From Myxocyprinus asiaticus (taxonomy: Eukaryota > Chordata > Actinopteri > Cypriniformes > Catostomidae): DNA of 64,000 nucleotides. The position numbers and the translations under genes are program-made. Positions 1 to 13,000 of this stretch are shown here, piece after piece (positions within the stretch are counted from its first letter, which is position 1; the number at the start of each line of letters is the position of its first letter). The notes beneath the pieces were generated by a model. It did not search any database, was not told the DNA's origin, and was given only the letters and a program-made list of their open reading frames with translations. The stretch is from assembly GCF_019703515.2 (NCBI RefSeq), contig NC_059351.1, forward strand, positions 21,157,001-21,221,000. The letters run 5' to 3'.

Positions 1-1279
1 TATAGTAGTAATTACTCACCAGTAAAAATAAAAAAAATAATAAAAGTAGTGTGATGTAACTTAAGAAACAGTCCACCAATATTACTATAATTCAGTTAAC
101 CCAGCCCCCTCCCCATTATAGATTGACGTAAAGGATCTCAAGTACTTGTGATGATCATTTTTATATTATTTATAAAAGTTGTCCTGGTTTGTTCAACAAC
201 TTAATCAAGTTAACAGTTGCACTTTTTATTTAATGTGACTCAAGGATGTTCATTTTAAACTTGATACATGATGAATATGGTATGGTATGTTTAACAACAA
301 ATCAATAACGGTTCTTTTATCGTTTTAGTTAAACCGGAGATCTGAATATTCAGTAAGCATCTTGCATAGTATTTTATGTCAAGTTAAGAAGTTGTTTTCC
401 ATTTAATCTAAAACAAGCAACAATAAATATATTGAATGTTTCTATCTACACTATAGAAAAAAAATCTGCACATTTGATGAAAGTATCGTTTGTCCTTAAT
501 TTGGGATTTCGTATACTGCAAAAGAATCAAAATTAACAGAAATGCAGGATAAAATCGTTGACTGATGGTGACAAAGCACTTTCTAATCAGTTCATATACT
601 GAGCAGACAGCGTATCCAAACACTTTGCCTTACCTTTAGTCCATTGTTATTATGCTTTTATGTTTCAGAGCTCTTAATATGTACTAGAGTGTCAGCGGGT
701 CTACTGAACTACTTCTCACATCCATTTGTATATGAATATTCTATACCTGTAACTAAGAAATTAAAGAGTTTTGTTATTTCTAATCATTTTCACGGAGTGG
801 CCAAAAGGCTTGATTGTGTTGAATGCTTTTCAACGCCCTTTACTGGTTGAGATGCGACACTGTGGCTCTTTGATGCCATACCGAAGCTTTCTCAAGATTC
901 TGGATATTTATGTTGTGCTGCTATAGACTCCCATCAGTAATGCAGTAGTCCATCAACATATACACGAGACACACAGTCACAAAGACAATATGATAAGAAA
1001 ATTATAAACCAAGCCCTCTTTGGATAATATTAGTTTTCATGTAACCATTTTAAATGTTTTATTTGTGCATATATATTATGTGCTATTTTATGTCATATAG
1101 TCAAATGTTTTTTGTTCCAGAAAAATAGTGTAAATCTAAAATCTATTGAGACAAACAAATAAATAATAAAAAAAGGATAGGTGTGTGTCCATTGTTTGTT
1201 GTATTGTATTTTCTTAATTTTTACATATTGCAACTTGAGAATATCTTGATTTTAATTTAATTTAATAATCATTATTTAT
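1..1279. other. AT-rich flank, no gene seen
   Basis: No open frame here has splice-site context or a recognisable product. The sequence is AT-rich with short homopolymers. It ends in the left target duplication of the SINE that follows. I see no regulatory element I can name. Confidence 0.5.
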
Positions 1280-1714
1280 GGGGGCCTGGGTAGTTCAGCG
1301 AGTATTGACGCTGACTACCACCCCTGGAGTCGCAAGTTCAAATCCAGGGTGTGCTGAGTGACTCCAGCCAGGTCTCCTAAGCAACCAAATTGGCCCGGTT
1401 GCTAGGGAGGGTAGAGTCACATGGGGTAACCTCCTCGTGGTATAATATGGTTCGCTCTCGGTGGGGCACGTGGTGAGTTGTGCGTGGATGCCACGGAGAA
1501 TGGCATGAAGCCTCCACATGCACTGTGTCTCTGCGCTCAACAAGCCACGCGATAAGATGCGCGGATTGACAAACTCGGACGCGGAGGCAATTGAGATTCG
1601 TCCTCCGCCACCTGGATTGAGGCGAGTCACTACGCCACCACGAGGACCTTGAGCACACTGGGAATTGGGCATTCCAAATTGGGGAGAAAATTTTTTTTTT
1701 TTTTTTTTTTTTCT
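1280..1714 (+). repeat. tRNA-derived SINE, copy A (HAmo-like)
   Basis: The element starts GGGGGCCTGGGTAGTTCAGC, a tRNA-like head with a box A region, and carries a box B like GTTCAAATCC near 1337. A tRNA-unrelated body follows, ending in a T-rich tail. It is flanked by a perfect 10-bp direct repeat CATTATTTAT (1270-1279 and 1715-1724), direct evidence of LINE-mediated insertion. Three further copies lie in the window. The HAmo name is recalled from cyprinid literature and was not tested by alignment. Open frames inside it, on both strands, are incidental. Confidence 0.9.
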
Positions 1715-1724
1715 CATTATTTAT

Positions 1725-3060
1725 ATAGTCATTTTAATTGGGTGATCTTATTTTCAGTAATATCAACTGTACAAATCATTTTCAAACAGTTTGATAAATA
1801 TGCAGTATTGATTCCTAACATGAAGCTGTATATTAAGTAAAAGTAGTAAAAAAAAAGTAAGTAACTTTTGATATTATTTGTTTTCCCCAAAATACTAAAT
1901 AGCAAAAAAAACCTACCACAGCACTGTGCAACTTTTTGTCACTGTGCACTGCAATATTTTCCTGATTCATGAGGTCATCGTGTGCAATGAAAGGATAGTA
2001 TTTGGGGTAACACCCCCCACCCCCCTTAGTGCAGGTGCTTAACCCCAAAATACCCCCCAACCCCAACACTGGGGGAATAGATTTGTCATGCAAAATGTTC
2101 AAAGTGAGATCAGTTTATATTGACTGATCCAATCACAATGGAAATGTATTTTTGTACACTTTGCGACCAGAAAAAAAGCACATTTTCCTTAAGAGCCTTT
2201 AGCCCCATTTTACCCTACTAGTTCTTAGCAAGCCATAGAGGAAGCACTTAAGCATGCTATTTTTTGTAACATTACTTTCAATCTGTTGATTTAATTTTGA
2301 TGTATTATACTAATTTGGATGTCTTATACAAAACTTTTATTTAGAATCAATGAACTGCTGATGCATAATGATGAACTACTGATATAAATGTTCTTCGAGC
2401 CAAGCCTACGTCTACTGTTGCTTTCTAATGAATGCTGTAGGCCCTTATTCCGCAAGTGAAGATGGATCATTTTTTTAGAGGTAAGAATTGCACAACTCAT
2501 ATTCCACTATATGTGACTGCACCACCCCTAAAAATGTATGCATGTCAATGCATTAGATAACAAAATATCAAGCCAAATGTCATTTACTTTAAAGAAAGAT
2601 AGCGCAAATGCAATTTTCAAGCAAGTTTAAGCAAAAAAAGCGATAGATATACTTTTCAAAAGGAAGAATTTGGACACTGGTGGTCAAATGTTAATGGAAC
2701 AGGTCCGTATTTAGTATGCTGAACTCCATTTTGACATCTAACATCCACTAAAATCACCTTGACATCAGCTGATTAAAAGTAATTGAGCAAAAAGACCTCA
2801 GAAAAGCTTTGATATTTTGTCATCCAATGTAATACTATTCTGACATTTTTAAGCGTGACTTGAGTGTTCAAATACATTTTAGGGCCTCTGTAGTTAATTT
2901 AGACTTGCAATCTATATGTCCATCAGTGCAACACAATGGCCGCATCCCTGTTGCTTTCTATTTCAGGTTCTGATGCAGGCGACTTGCTGTTGCCATAGGA
3001 ACAGCATCCCCAGCCATCATTTATTGACACGCTTCTTCTTAGCTCCTGCTTTGATTGATC
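1725..3060. other. AT-rich flank upstream of RAP2A
   Basis: No supported gene. A C-rich patch lies near 2010-2070. GC content rises towards the RAP2A promoter from about 2940. Confidence 0.4.
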
Positions 3061-3069
3061 GAGCTCCTC

Positions 3070-3765
3070 GCTATGTAGCCAATCACAACGAAGTGAAACG
3101 CGGAAGTCCCGCCCACCACAGTCACGACTGCCTAATTTAGACCCATAGGCGTGGCGTAACGCGTTTCACAAAGCCTATTGGGCGTTTCGAGCGTCAATTA
3201 TCAAGGAAACCACTTACGTTAGCGTGAGGACTAATTGATGAGTCTTCATAATGTCTCCACCCGAGAGAATGGCGTTCGGGGATGCTGAAAGATGTGCATG
3301 CGGCGATAGTAAAGGCAGAATTGAGCAAATAATGCGCAAAATCTTCTATTCTGAAATGCTCCTACATCTTTAAATATCCTAATGTCACCTGAATAACGTT
3401 TTGGAGTGGATTCGACATGCATTTTATGTTTTGTTTTATGTGAGCCAAGGATTAATTGTAACCTAAAATGCATGCAGAGTCATTCCGCAGGCATTTTACA
3501 TGTTGATGTTGGGTTATAGATGTGATCTGGACATATGAGATGCCTCGGAGGTTGTTTTGCTATGAAGTCCACGCTGTGGCTGTTTGTGCTCCTTTGTTAA
3601 TTGTCTCTATGGTGAGCGTTGCAGTAGTACAGCCAGCCATGGCTCAGTGTCTGCTCGACTCCTGCGATATTCAATGCAAGTTCCCGGTTGCATTTGCTCG
3701 GATCGGACTCTGGTAGCTGCTGGCTCAGTCAGACGCGCGTCACATCGGTTGCGGCTCGGTGCGCA
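3070..3765 (+). promoter_or_regulatory. RAP2A promoter and 5' UTR region
   Basis: This stretch before the RAP2A start is richer in GC and CpG than its surroundings. It has a CCAAT box (3079-3083, in GCCAATCA) and an inverted one (ATTGG, 3177-3181). I see no convincing TATA box, which suits a broadly expressed CpG-type promoter. The transcription start cannot be placed from sequence alone. Confidence 0.5.
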
Positions 3766-4079
3766 ATGCGCGAATACAAGGTGGTGGTGCTCGGCAGCGG
3801 AGGGGTCGGGAAGTCCGCGCTCACGGTGCAATTCGTGACCGGCACCTTCATCGAGAAGTACGACCCGACCATCGAGGACTTCTACCGCAAGGAGATCGAG
3901 GTAGATTCGTCTCCATCGGTGCTGGAGATCTTGGACACGGCCGGTACAGAGCAGTTCGCGTCCATGCGGGATCTCTACATCAAGAACGGCCAGGGGTTCA
4001 TCCTGGTGTACAGTCTGGTCAACCAGCAGAGCTTCCAAGATATTAAGCCCATGAGAGATCAGATCATCAGAGTGAAGAG
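3766..4079 (+). CDS. rap2a: RAP2A coding exon 1
   Basis: Encodes residues 1-104 and two bases of Arg105. The ATG at 3766 gives the [10 protein letters not shown] start that is invariant in the family; an open frame upstream (from 3688) is read-through of the 5' UTR. The donor GTAAGG begins at 4080. Confidence 0.97.
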
Positions 4080-7000
4080 GTAAGGAGACCAGAAGTATCC
4101 TCTACTGTGATGATAATACCATGGCATATGGTATACATCAAAGTATCATGGTAAACGCATCTGAGACCATCATTTTACCATGGGAGGACGCTATTATGAC
4201 AATACAGTGGTATTCTTTGGAGTACCATTTAAATACCATGGTACATTAATATGGTAATCATTCAGTGACATAGTATATATAAAAGTACCTTGGCAATACC
4301 ATCTAATGCCATTGTATGACTCTACCATCATGGTAAAACCATGGTATACCTTGAAATACTTTTGAGTTTCTATGGAAATACCAGGGTATATTATATGGCA
4401 ATTATTCAATGCCATGGAATACATCAAAGTACCACTGTAAAAACCATCTGTTACCATCACTTTGCCATGGTGTGACTGTACCATCATGGTAATACTATGG
4501 CATACCTTGAAACACTTTTGAGTTACTAGACTCAATGTATGAATATACCAGGGTATATTATATGCATGGTTGGGGAGTAACAAAATACATGTAACGGGAA
4601 TACGTATTTAAAATATAAAATATAAGTAACTGTATTCCACTATAGTTACAATTTAAATCATTGGTATTTAGAATACAGTTACATTCAAAAAGTATTTTGA
4701 TTACTGAAGAGATTACTTTGCATTTTATTGTCATTTGTTTCATTTAATATTTAGTAATTTCAGATGGAAAACATTTATACATATAAATGATGCGATCCAA
4801 AGTGCATTTGAACAGCAGTGAAACACTTTCTTATGATTATGTTACATTCATACAAGCAGACAGAGAAGTAAGTTTGAAGTAAGTTTGGAGCAGAAGAAAT
4901 AGAAATAAACCTTGTGTAAATTGTCAGCTTTACGCTAAGCTAAAATGCTATTTCTAGACATTTTACATGCACGTTACCAGGCACGATCATATTTTTTTTA
5001 TCAAGAAAATTCATGTTGGATCATAATTTCTTTTTTCTAGTAAGACCTTTGATATTAGGGCAAAAATCTTATTCTTGATAATCATTTTTGTATTGTTTTC
5101 CTGTAAAAATATCTAAAAATCCTTCAAACAAGATCAATTTGATTTATGCATAAGAACACTGCATAAGATATTTAGGTTTTTCAGAGAATGTATTTTTAAC
5201 ATGTGTATTTTGTCTTACTGTACTAGCAGAGTTTTTATAGTCAAAACAAGTGAAAAAATCTACCAGTGCTGAAGAAGTAATCCAAAGTATTTAGAATACA
5301 TTAGTAGCGTTACTGACCTTGAGAAATCTAATTAAATACATTACAAATTACATTTTACAGCATGTATTCTGTAATCTGTAGTGGAATACATTTCAAAAGT
5401 AACCCTCCCAATCCTGATTATATGGTAATCATTCAGTACCATGGAATACATCAAAGTACCATGGTAAAACCATCTGAGACCATAATTTTACCTTGGGAGG
5501 TTACTATTATAACAATACCATTGTATTTTTTGGAGCACCATTTAAAAACCGTAGTATATTAATATGTTAATAACTCAGTAACATTGTATATATCAAAGTA
5601 CTTTGCCAATGCCAAATGGTACCATCATTTTACCATGGTGTGACTCTACCATCATGGTAAAACCATGGTATACCTTGAAATACTTTTGAGTTACTATGGA
5701 AATACCAGGGTATATTATATGTTAATCATTTAGTACCATGATGGAGTACATTAAAGTACCACGGTAAAACCAACTGAGACCATCATTTTACCATGGGAGT
5801 ACTCTATTATAACAATACCATGGTATTCTTTGGAGCACAATTTAAATACTGTGACAAGGAGGAGGGCGTGACCGGGCCGTGATGGTGCACGGCGGTGCTG
5901 AATCAGCTGATCAGCGGTAGAGCAAGATAAAGGGGAGCCGGAGACGCCAGTTCGAGAGAGAGATGCACGTGGCCACATTGCATGTTCTGTCTGTAATTTA
6001 AGTTTAGGCCTTGAAACAGTTGATGCATTGTTTGTGTCATGTCATTCTTAAGTTTTCACCCAAGGACTCTTATTTTGAAGTTTTGAAGAGACTCTTAGTA
6101 TGAAGTTTTGTATCTTTTTCTGTTATGTCTGTCTTCCTGTCCCTAATTGTATCCCAGGTGTTAGTCATCTTGTTAGCCCATGTGTACATATACCCTCTTG
6201 TTCTTTGTTCCTGTGTTGGTTCTTGTTTGTATGTAGTGTGTTAGTTGCCAGAATACTGCTGTAGAGTTTTGTTACCTCCTTTTTTTGTATTATTCCTTCA
6301 TTGTTGTATCCCCTTCTTTTGTTTATAATTAAAGTTCTGCATTTGGATCCTTACTCTCTCTTCCCTTCACAAAACCCTGACATTGTGTCTTTTGTATATC
6401 AACTTAAAAAAAGGGTTTGAACATGGTGCTTTCATAAATGTAACCCACATTACTAATGGAATATAGAGGTAAACCAAACAGAATCGTCCCTCTATAGTAT
6501 AAAAAACTGATAAGCTTGAATTATTACAAAAAGCTTATTTGAAGGTCTTCCATTTGTTTTGTTTTTTCCCCCACGTTATCTTTTGGCCTTAATACCATTT
6601 AAAGTGGTTTGCCTGTTTGTCACAAAAGCTAATACTATGTACTCAAAAAAATATAATTTTAAAATTTATGCATTTCAGTTTCTTAAGAAAATTCCATCAA
6701 GTGTAATTGAGTAATACTAAAATAAAATATTAAAAAAATAAATATTTAAGTTTTATTAACAAAATTTTGTTAAACATTACACAATTCAATTTGATAGAAG
6801 TTTGTTATGAAATTGAAATGTGTAACTCTTAAAAATAAGTAAAAAAATTTTTTTGGAGTGCATGGGTAAACACTGAATAATCGGCCACATTGCCACAATA
6901 ATGAAAAGCAGTTCATCACATCATGACATTCCAATTCATAATTCCCTAACAATGTCCAATTTAAAGACCGTTTCGTTGTCTCATAATTTAAAACTCTTTC

Positions 7001-10000
7001 ATGCTAAGCAGAAATATTAACATTCATATTTTGTAAATAACCTGCATTTGGGCTGCTAGTAGTTTATATAGTTTTAGCTATTTTTGTACTCATACATCAG
7101 ACAGTGTTATAAATGTAACTACTAGACAAAGATTTGGTCTTTAAATTGATACCTCTGAATCACTCTTGTAATTATTATTTACCAATTTTCCAGCAAATAT
7201 AGTGCTTCATAAATCTGAGCTGCATGTAAACATGATATCCTTATTGTTGGAAATAATAATAGAGCAAAAAACAATCCCAAAGGAGGGAGTGATACAATTC
7301 CAATAAAAACTCCCTCAGCTAAACTTGCTCAGGAAAACATTCTAATTTGTACAGCTCTGTCTACACTTTTTACTGGCTCCAGTGAACCAAAATGCTGCAG
7401 GAATTGACAAAGTTTTATGCCAGAACTTGCAAAAATATATCTAAACCTCTGGTAGGGGTTGTTAATCTGTTGAGGTGGCAAATACACGCTGAGACAGCAT
7501 ACAGTAACGGCAGTAAAGATGTGGAGATTTGCGAACTCACGAAAATATAAATGAGATTGGGATGTTGTAAGCCAAGGAAACATCAAAACTGCATTAGCTC
7601 ACAGTAACCCTAAGGCACATTTGACTTTTGGCAGTAAGACCCTGGGAAAGAGGAAATGAGGGTGGAGCCAAAAGTGCAGTCATCTGCTTTATATCTAATG
7701 TTAAATTCACTTTAATGAATTATGGTAAAAACCACAGGGCAAATGACTGTTGTATTTAGTTTAGCTAGGTGTTTAAAATAGCCAACACTGCAAAAAGTAT
7801 TTTCTTATTTAGTATTTTGTCTTGTTTTCCAGTAAAAAAAATGCATCTTTTATGTCACATTTGCTTTTATCTGACACTATTGGTAAGGTTAAGGTTTAAG
7901 ATTAGTTTAAGTTTAGGTTTTGTTGATTTAAAACTTGATACAGCATTAACCTTAAAAACCTCCTCTGTTTGGGAGAACATTTAACTGGCTTTTAGGGCCA
8001 CACAGAGGACATTTCACTTCGGAACTGGCGCGATTGTGCAACGATGACCCACGTAATATCATATTGCAAAAATGTCACCATAGTCATGTCATTTTCATGA
8101 GATCAGGTTGGACCTTTAGGGACTTAAAAGGATGCATAAAATGGGGTCTAGAGTTGTATCAAATATTCTCATATCCTAGCTCTGCACACATGCTTTTTAA
8201 CCTGGTCCAATTTGGTGTATGTTCCACTGCACTGCCATGGCCAGGAGAAAAGTTGTGGCTTATTAACATGAAATCATCTGTCTTCATTTGTGTTTCACTT
8301 TGAAGGGATTATTTCCACTTTTCCCGTACACTGAGGCTGATTATGGTTGGCGTGAAACCTCAGTATCGAAGCTGACTTTTTACTTCACATAACCTTTGAT
8401 GTAACTCTTGTATTTTTAAGTCAGGCACTATCGTCAAACTTCAGTTGCATAATTTTGTGCACATATTTGCCTTTTTGAAGCAGAAATTTTGGCATCATCC
8501 ACTCTAATGTTATTCCTAACCTGGATGACTTCCTTTCTTCCATGCAACACAACAAGTGATTTCTAGCAGAATGTTCAAGCAGGTCTTTTTCATACATAGA
8601 AAGCATACAATGATCAGTGGCTGTTAAGCTCCAAAATAAAAGTTACCATTATAGTTGTTCATATGAGACATACACTTAAAATTAAGTGTTCTAAATCCAT
8701 ACTATTGTGTTGTGTGGAGAACAGTTTGAAATTTATATTCAGACCGAAGTGCCTCACTGTAACCTTGACTTTTAAAGAAAAGGAGGGATGAGTCAAAATA
8801 ATTTTTTGTTCCAATCAACAGTATGCCACAAATGCTGTCGATGCTTAACTTGTTTTGATCCCGGAAACTTCCTTTAATTTCTGACTGGTCTTTTATTTTG
8901 GGAAAGTTTGCAAAATGTCCCTTTATTTTCCCTTTCACGAACAACAAGGTTTCTTTGTTGCATTCTGAATCAATGTGCGGTCCCTACCAGCATTTACAGC
9001 CAAAAGCCTCCCAGCATGCCTTGCTGTCAGCTGGGTCTCTGGAGACCTCACATCTGTTTTTGTCTTCAGTAGCTCGGGGGGGGGAGGTTGAATCGTTACT
9101 GGGCAACTGCGTCGACGAGGCCTTTCAAAGCATTGGAAAAGGCAGTACAACTGTCACTTTTTGACAGAAAAACAGTTAAATCAATGGGATGTAGGTCTTT
9201 GACTGAGTGCAAACAATGTGACTGATTGCATTTCTTGCCAATTACATCCTGGGGTGATTTCACTAAACATTTGTGGCACTTTTGTGAACAGTATTTTCAG
9301 CACAAAAACCTGAATCGATTTAATCAACCAGAGCGAAAACACCTGCAATCCATCCAGACTGATCACACTGTCAATTCGGCGACAGTAGGTTGAAAGTTTT
9401 GCTGCTGAAATCGGTATGTGCTTACTGAAATTCGAAGCACTGCCCCCTGTGGCAGACAGTACTGGGGAACATATGGGAATGTGTGAGCTCCAGTTTCTGG
9501 GTGAAATGTCCACAAGGTGGCACCAAAAGCGATTTACATTTTAGTTTTAAAATATGTAATACAGTCAACAGGAATGCATATTTCATTAACTCTACCTTTT
9601 AATCCAAATCCCAACCCTAAACCTAACCTGCAGTGGAGTAAAAGTGTAATTTTAGAGTGAAAATGCAACCTCTAAATCACGCTCATCGTTTACGTGAACG
9701 TGATTACTTCCTGGTTCCCACGGGACCAGAACACATGTCTTGTGGCTGTTCGTGAAATGCACTATCAGTAGCACTAAATGGATATGTATTTACACTTTCA
9801 TTGATGCAAATACTGTATGTCTGATGGGAATTGGCACCTATCAGTAATTTGGCAGAATGGGGTCGATTTTTATGGTACCGTAAGATTCGACAGCAACATG
9901 TCGATTTCCAGTGTGATCTTATTGATCCATTTTAACCAGATACTGTTTTTGCGTTGATATAGTGCTACAGTGTGAGTCATCATTATTCTTTTTAGCACAA

Positions 10001-13000
10001 GTATGCTGTGTTTCTATGCAGATGAGGCAAATTGAATGCAGCATATTCAAGTCAGCACTAGATGCCTGACACAACAGTTGGTGAATGTTTGATTTACATT
10101 TTTTAAATTAATATTAAAATGTTTGTGCACATTTTCTAGTGATAATGGCAGTTTAATTAATCAAATTTTGTTGAATATCACACAAGCAAGAGTGCTGTTA
10201 TACATACAAGAGGTAGTATAGAGGTAATGTAGATTATTGACACAATATGGCCAGTTATTTTGTCTATTAATGCTCCGGCAATTAAAATAGTTCCTAATGA
10301 AGGCAATTTAGGCAATTAACTTTGCGCTGTAGCTGCCCCTGAGAAACTGGTGGCAAACTTTACATTTCAAAAGTGTATTGATATAATATTCTCTAGCAAC
10401 ATTTTTGAGGCCAATACAGTAGGTTTGACCGTGACATGCAATAAGCGATACATGCACTAAAAAGCATTATAGAAAAATTAGCTATTGATCTATCACATAA
10501 TGCACACAGCTTAAATTGGTAAATGCAGCTTATCAGGTTCATAGCGTTTCGTTTGTGTGTAGCTCAATGGTACATCAGAAGAATTTCAACATGTCATGCA
10601 GTCTCTACATTTAAAGCAAACATTCATGCTTGAATCATTTCTAATAGGTGTTTGGGACAAAAGGCTTGTGCTTCATTTGACTCAGGGGTAATTACTTTCA
10701 CTTATACAATACTGCTGTATCTTGTCGTCGTACTAAATTATTTTAATCAGTAAGGCATTAAGATGATAATGCATGGGAGGATGTTTTAGAAAATGTCACC
10801 AAGTACCATTACTGAATTAAACAAGTAAAACTCGATGGTGCAGACGGTCGTAACATCAACGAAACAATTGGCTTGTGTCTGTCGTTGTTACCCAACTGTT
10901 CACAATCAGTACGTTAACATGCACTTTAACACTTTAATTTCATTTGGACTTAAAAGAGTAATTCATCTTTTAAAAATGTCATGTAAACACTTTAGTCTGA
11001 CTGAAGTCTTACATTTTTGCAAAATCGGACAAACAGTGCAAGATAATGTGATTGTAGCTTGTCTTCGTCCAGCATGTATACCGCAACAGGCCTCTGCATT
11101 TTTTGGATGCTCTGAAAGACATATTTGATGCGTATTTGACGTCCTTCCTACAAGTATTTGATTATGCAATGTATCAGGTATTCTTTGAAGACTGTAGCTT
11201 GACCACGCAAAACACTGCTGTAGCTCGAGTATAACTGTGTATGTAACCATACTGAATCTGAGAAGCAAGAGACCTCTCCAATTTGCTCTCCATTTAATCT
11301 TATTGCAGTCTAGGAGCAGCATTTGAAATATTAAAGAGATCTCATGTGTGATTTGACTTTCCTATGTTTGTAGATATGAATCAAAATTGGTCCCAGACCG
11401 CCACAAACAGGCTGCTCTCCTTAGACTCTGTTGGGCTCATGGAGTCTCAGAGTTCCCTTTTGTCAGTCTGGCTATAAATAGCTCATCTCCCCCTCAACAC
11501 CAGTAGATGACATTTCATCTGTGTGCCGTTTACCTCCCACTCATCATTCACACCTCTCTCTCCCCACGCTGAGCACACACACTGCGATAACGTCTCTTTA
11601 GTTTATGTGACATAGGATATTAGCTGAGGCTGGTGAAATTCTGTTACTGAAGCTACAGTAGATGATAATACATGTGTTGTGTCATAAATAATGACGTGGG
11701 CTGTGTTCGGATTGGCATTAGTACCTACTGACAGACCTACCATGAGCTTCGAAGTTTTTAATCGATGGTATTTGCTTCTGTTGAAGCCATCAGTCGACAT
11801 TATTTCAGAATTTCTGGTGAAGAATTACACTACCCATGATCCTGAAGAGAGAGATCCACCAATCAGAATCGCATCAAACAAAGCAAGTCCACCAACTCCC
11901 ATGACGCATTGTGAATGACGCAATAAAGGCACTCTACCTACACTCTTAAACTACTTAGATATTTGTAGATATCTGAATATTTTGCAATAAACATAAAATC
12001 AGTTTTTTTTTTATTAGTTTACATCATTTGCAGTGCTTCATGGGATTGTAGTTAATTCCCTCATTAAAGACGTTTAGTATACAGTCTTATATATTTGTCT
12101 TTTTGTATGATTTTCAAATACTTTTTTGCTTCAAATCAAAGTTTATAATGTTATTTGTAATTCACCTCAGAATTGATTGGTTTGGTCCTTGGCTTAGAAC
12201 TCTTTTATGAAGGATTTTATAAAATCCCGATGGGAAAAATACTTCCAGAACCAAGACATCTAAAGTGTCAGTTGTCACTGTTGCGCTCTATTATCATCTC
12301 AGAATAATTATTTTTTTTTTTTACATTTAACATTTGTCAGCTCAATCAAACTTCAACAGCAATATGGAGTATGTACATTATGTGCAGTATGCAAACATAC
12401 CTTATGTGCCTATTTACGACATCTGTGCTATGACATTTCTAAGGTATGGGGGTACGGTGCACCCCTGGGGGGCAAAAAACGTCCCAAAAAATCCCATAGA
12501 CTTTGCATTGCGATGAACTTTGATGGATCATATCTCCGGATCTGAATTTCGTAGAGACATGTGGGTGGACTCATTTCATAAGGCCTAGCAAGCAGTTTTA
12601 GAGCATTACATAAGATTGGGGGTAAGATGTAAACTGGCCCAAAAATGCCCCATAGGCATACTATGGCAAGGGTCTTGCCCATGAAAACAATTGTTTTTTT
12701 CCTACTATGACAATTTTGTGGGATCATATCGCCCAATCAGAATGTCGTAGAGACATGGGGCGGGCTCATTTCACTTGGGCTACCAATCAGTCTTTAAGTA
12801 CCATCTTGGAAATGGCGTAGCCATGCCCTAGCAACCATTTACGGCACCCTAGCAACCGCCCCCACAGACTTCAATTCAAAATGGCTCAGATATCTTCAGA
12901 ACAGAATGTCGTAGACACTTGGGGATTGGCTCTTTTGAGTCAGGTTAGTAAGCAGCCAATAAGAATCACTCTGGTTACGGGCTAGCCATGCCCTAGAAAC

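Noticed and set aside
1295..1717. Open frame of 140 codons on the minus strand (and a companion at 1377-1658)
   Set aside because: It lies wholly inside a SINE with target duplications; the same reading appears in other SINE copies.
3607..4038. 143-codon minus-strand frame over RAP2A exon 1
   Set aside because: Shadow of the GC-rich RAP2A coding exon; no splice or homology support.
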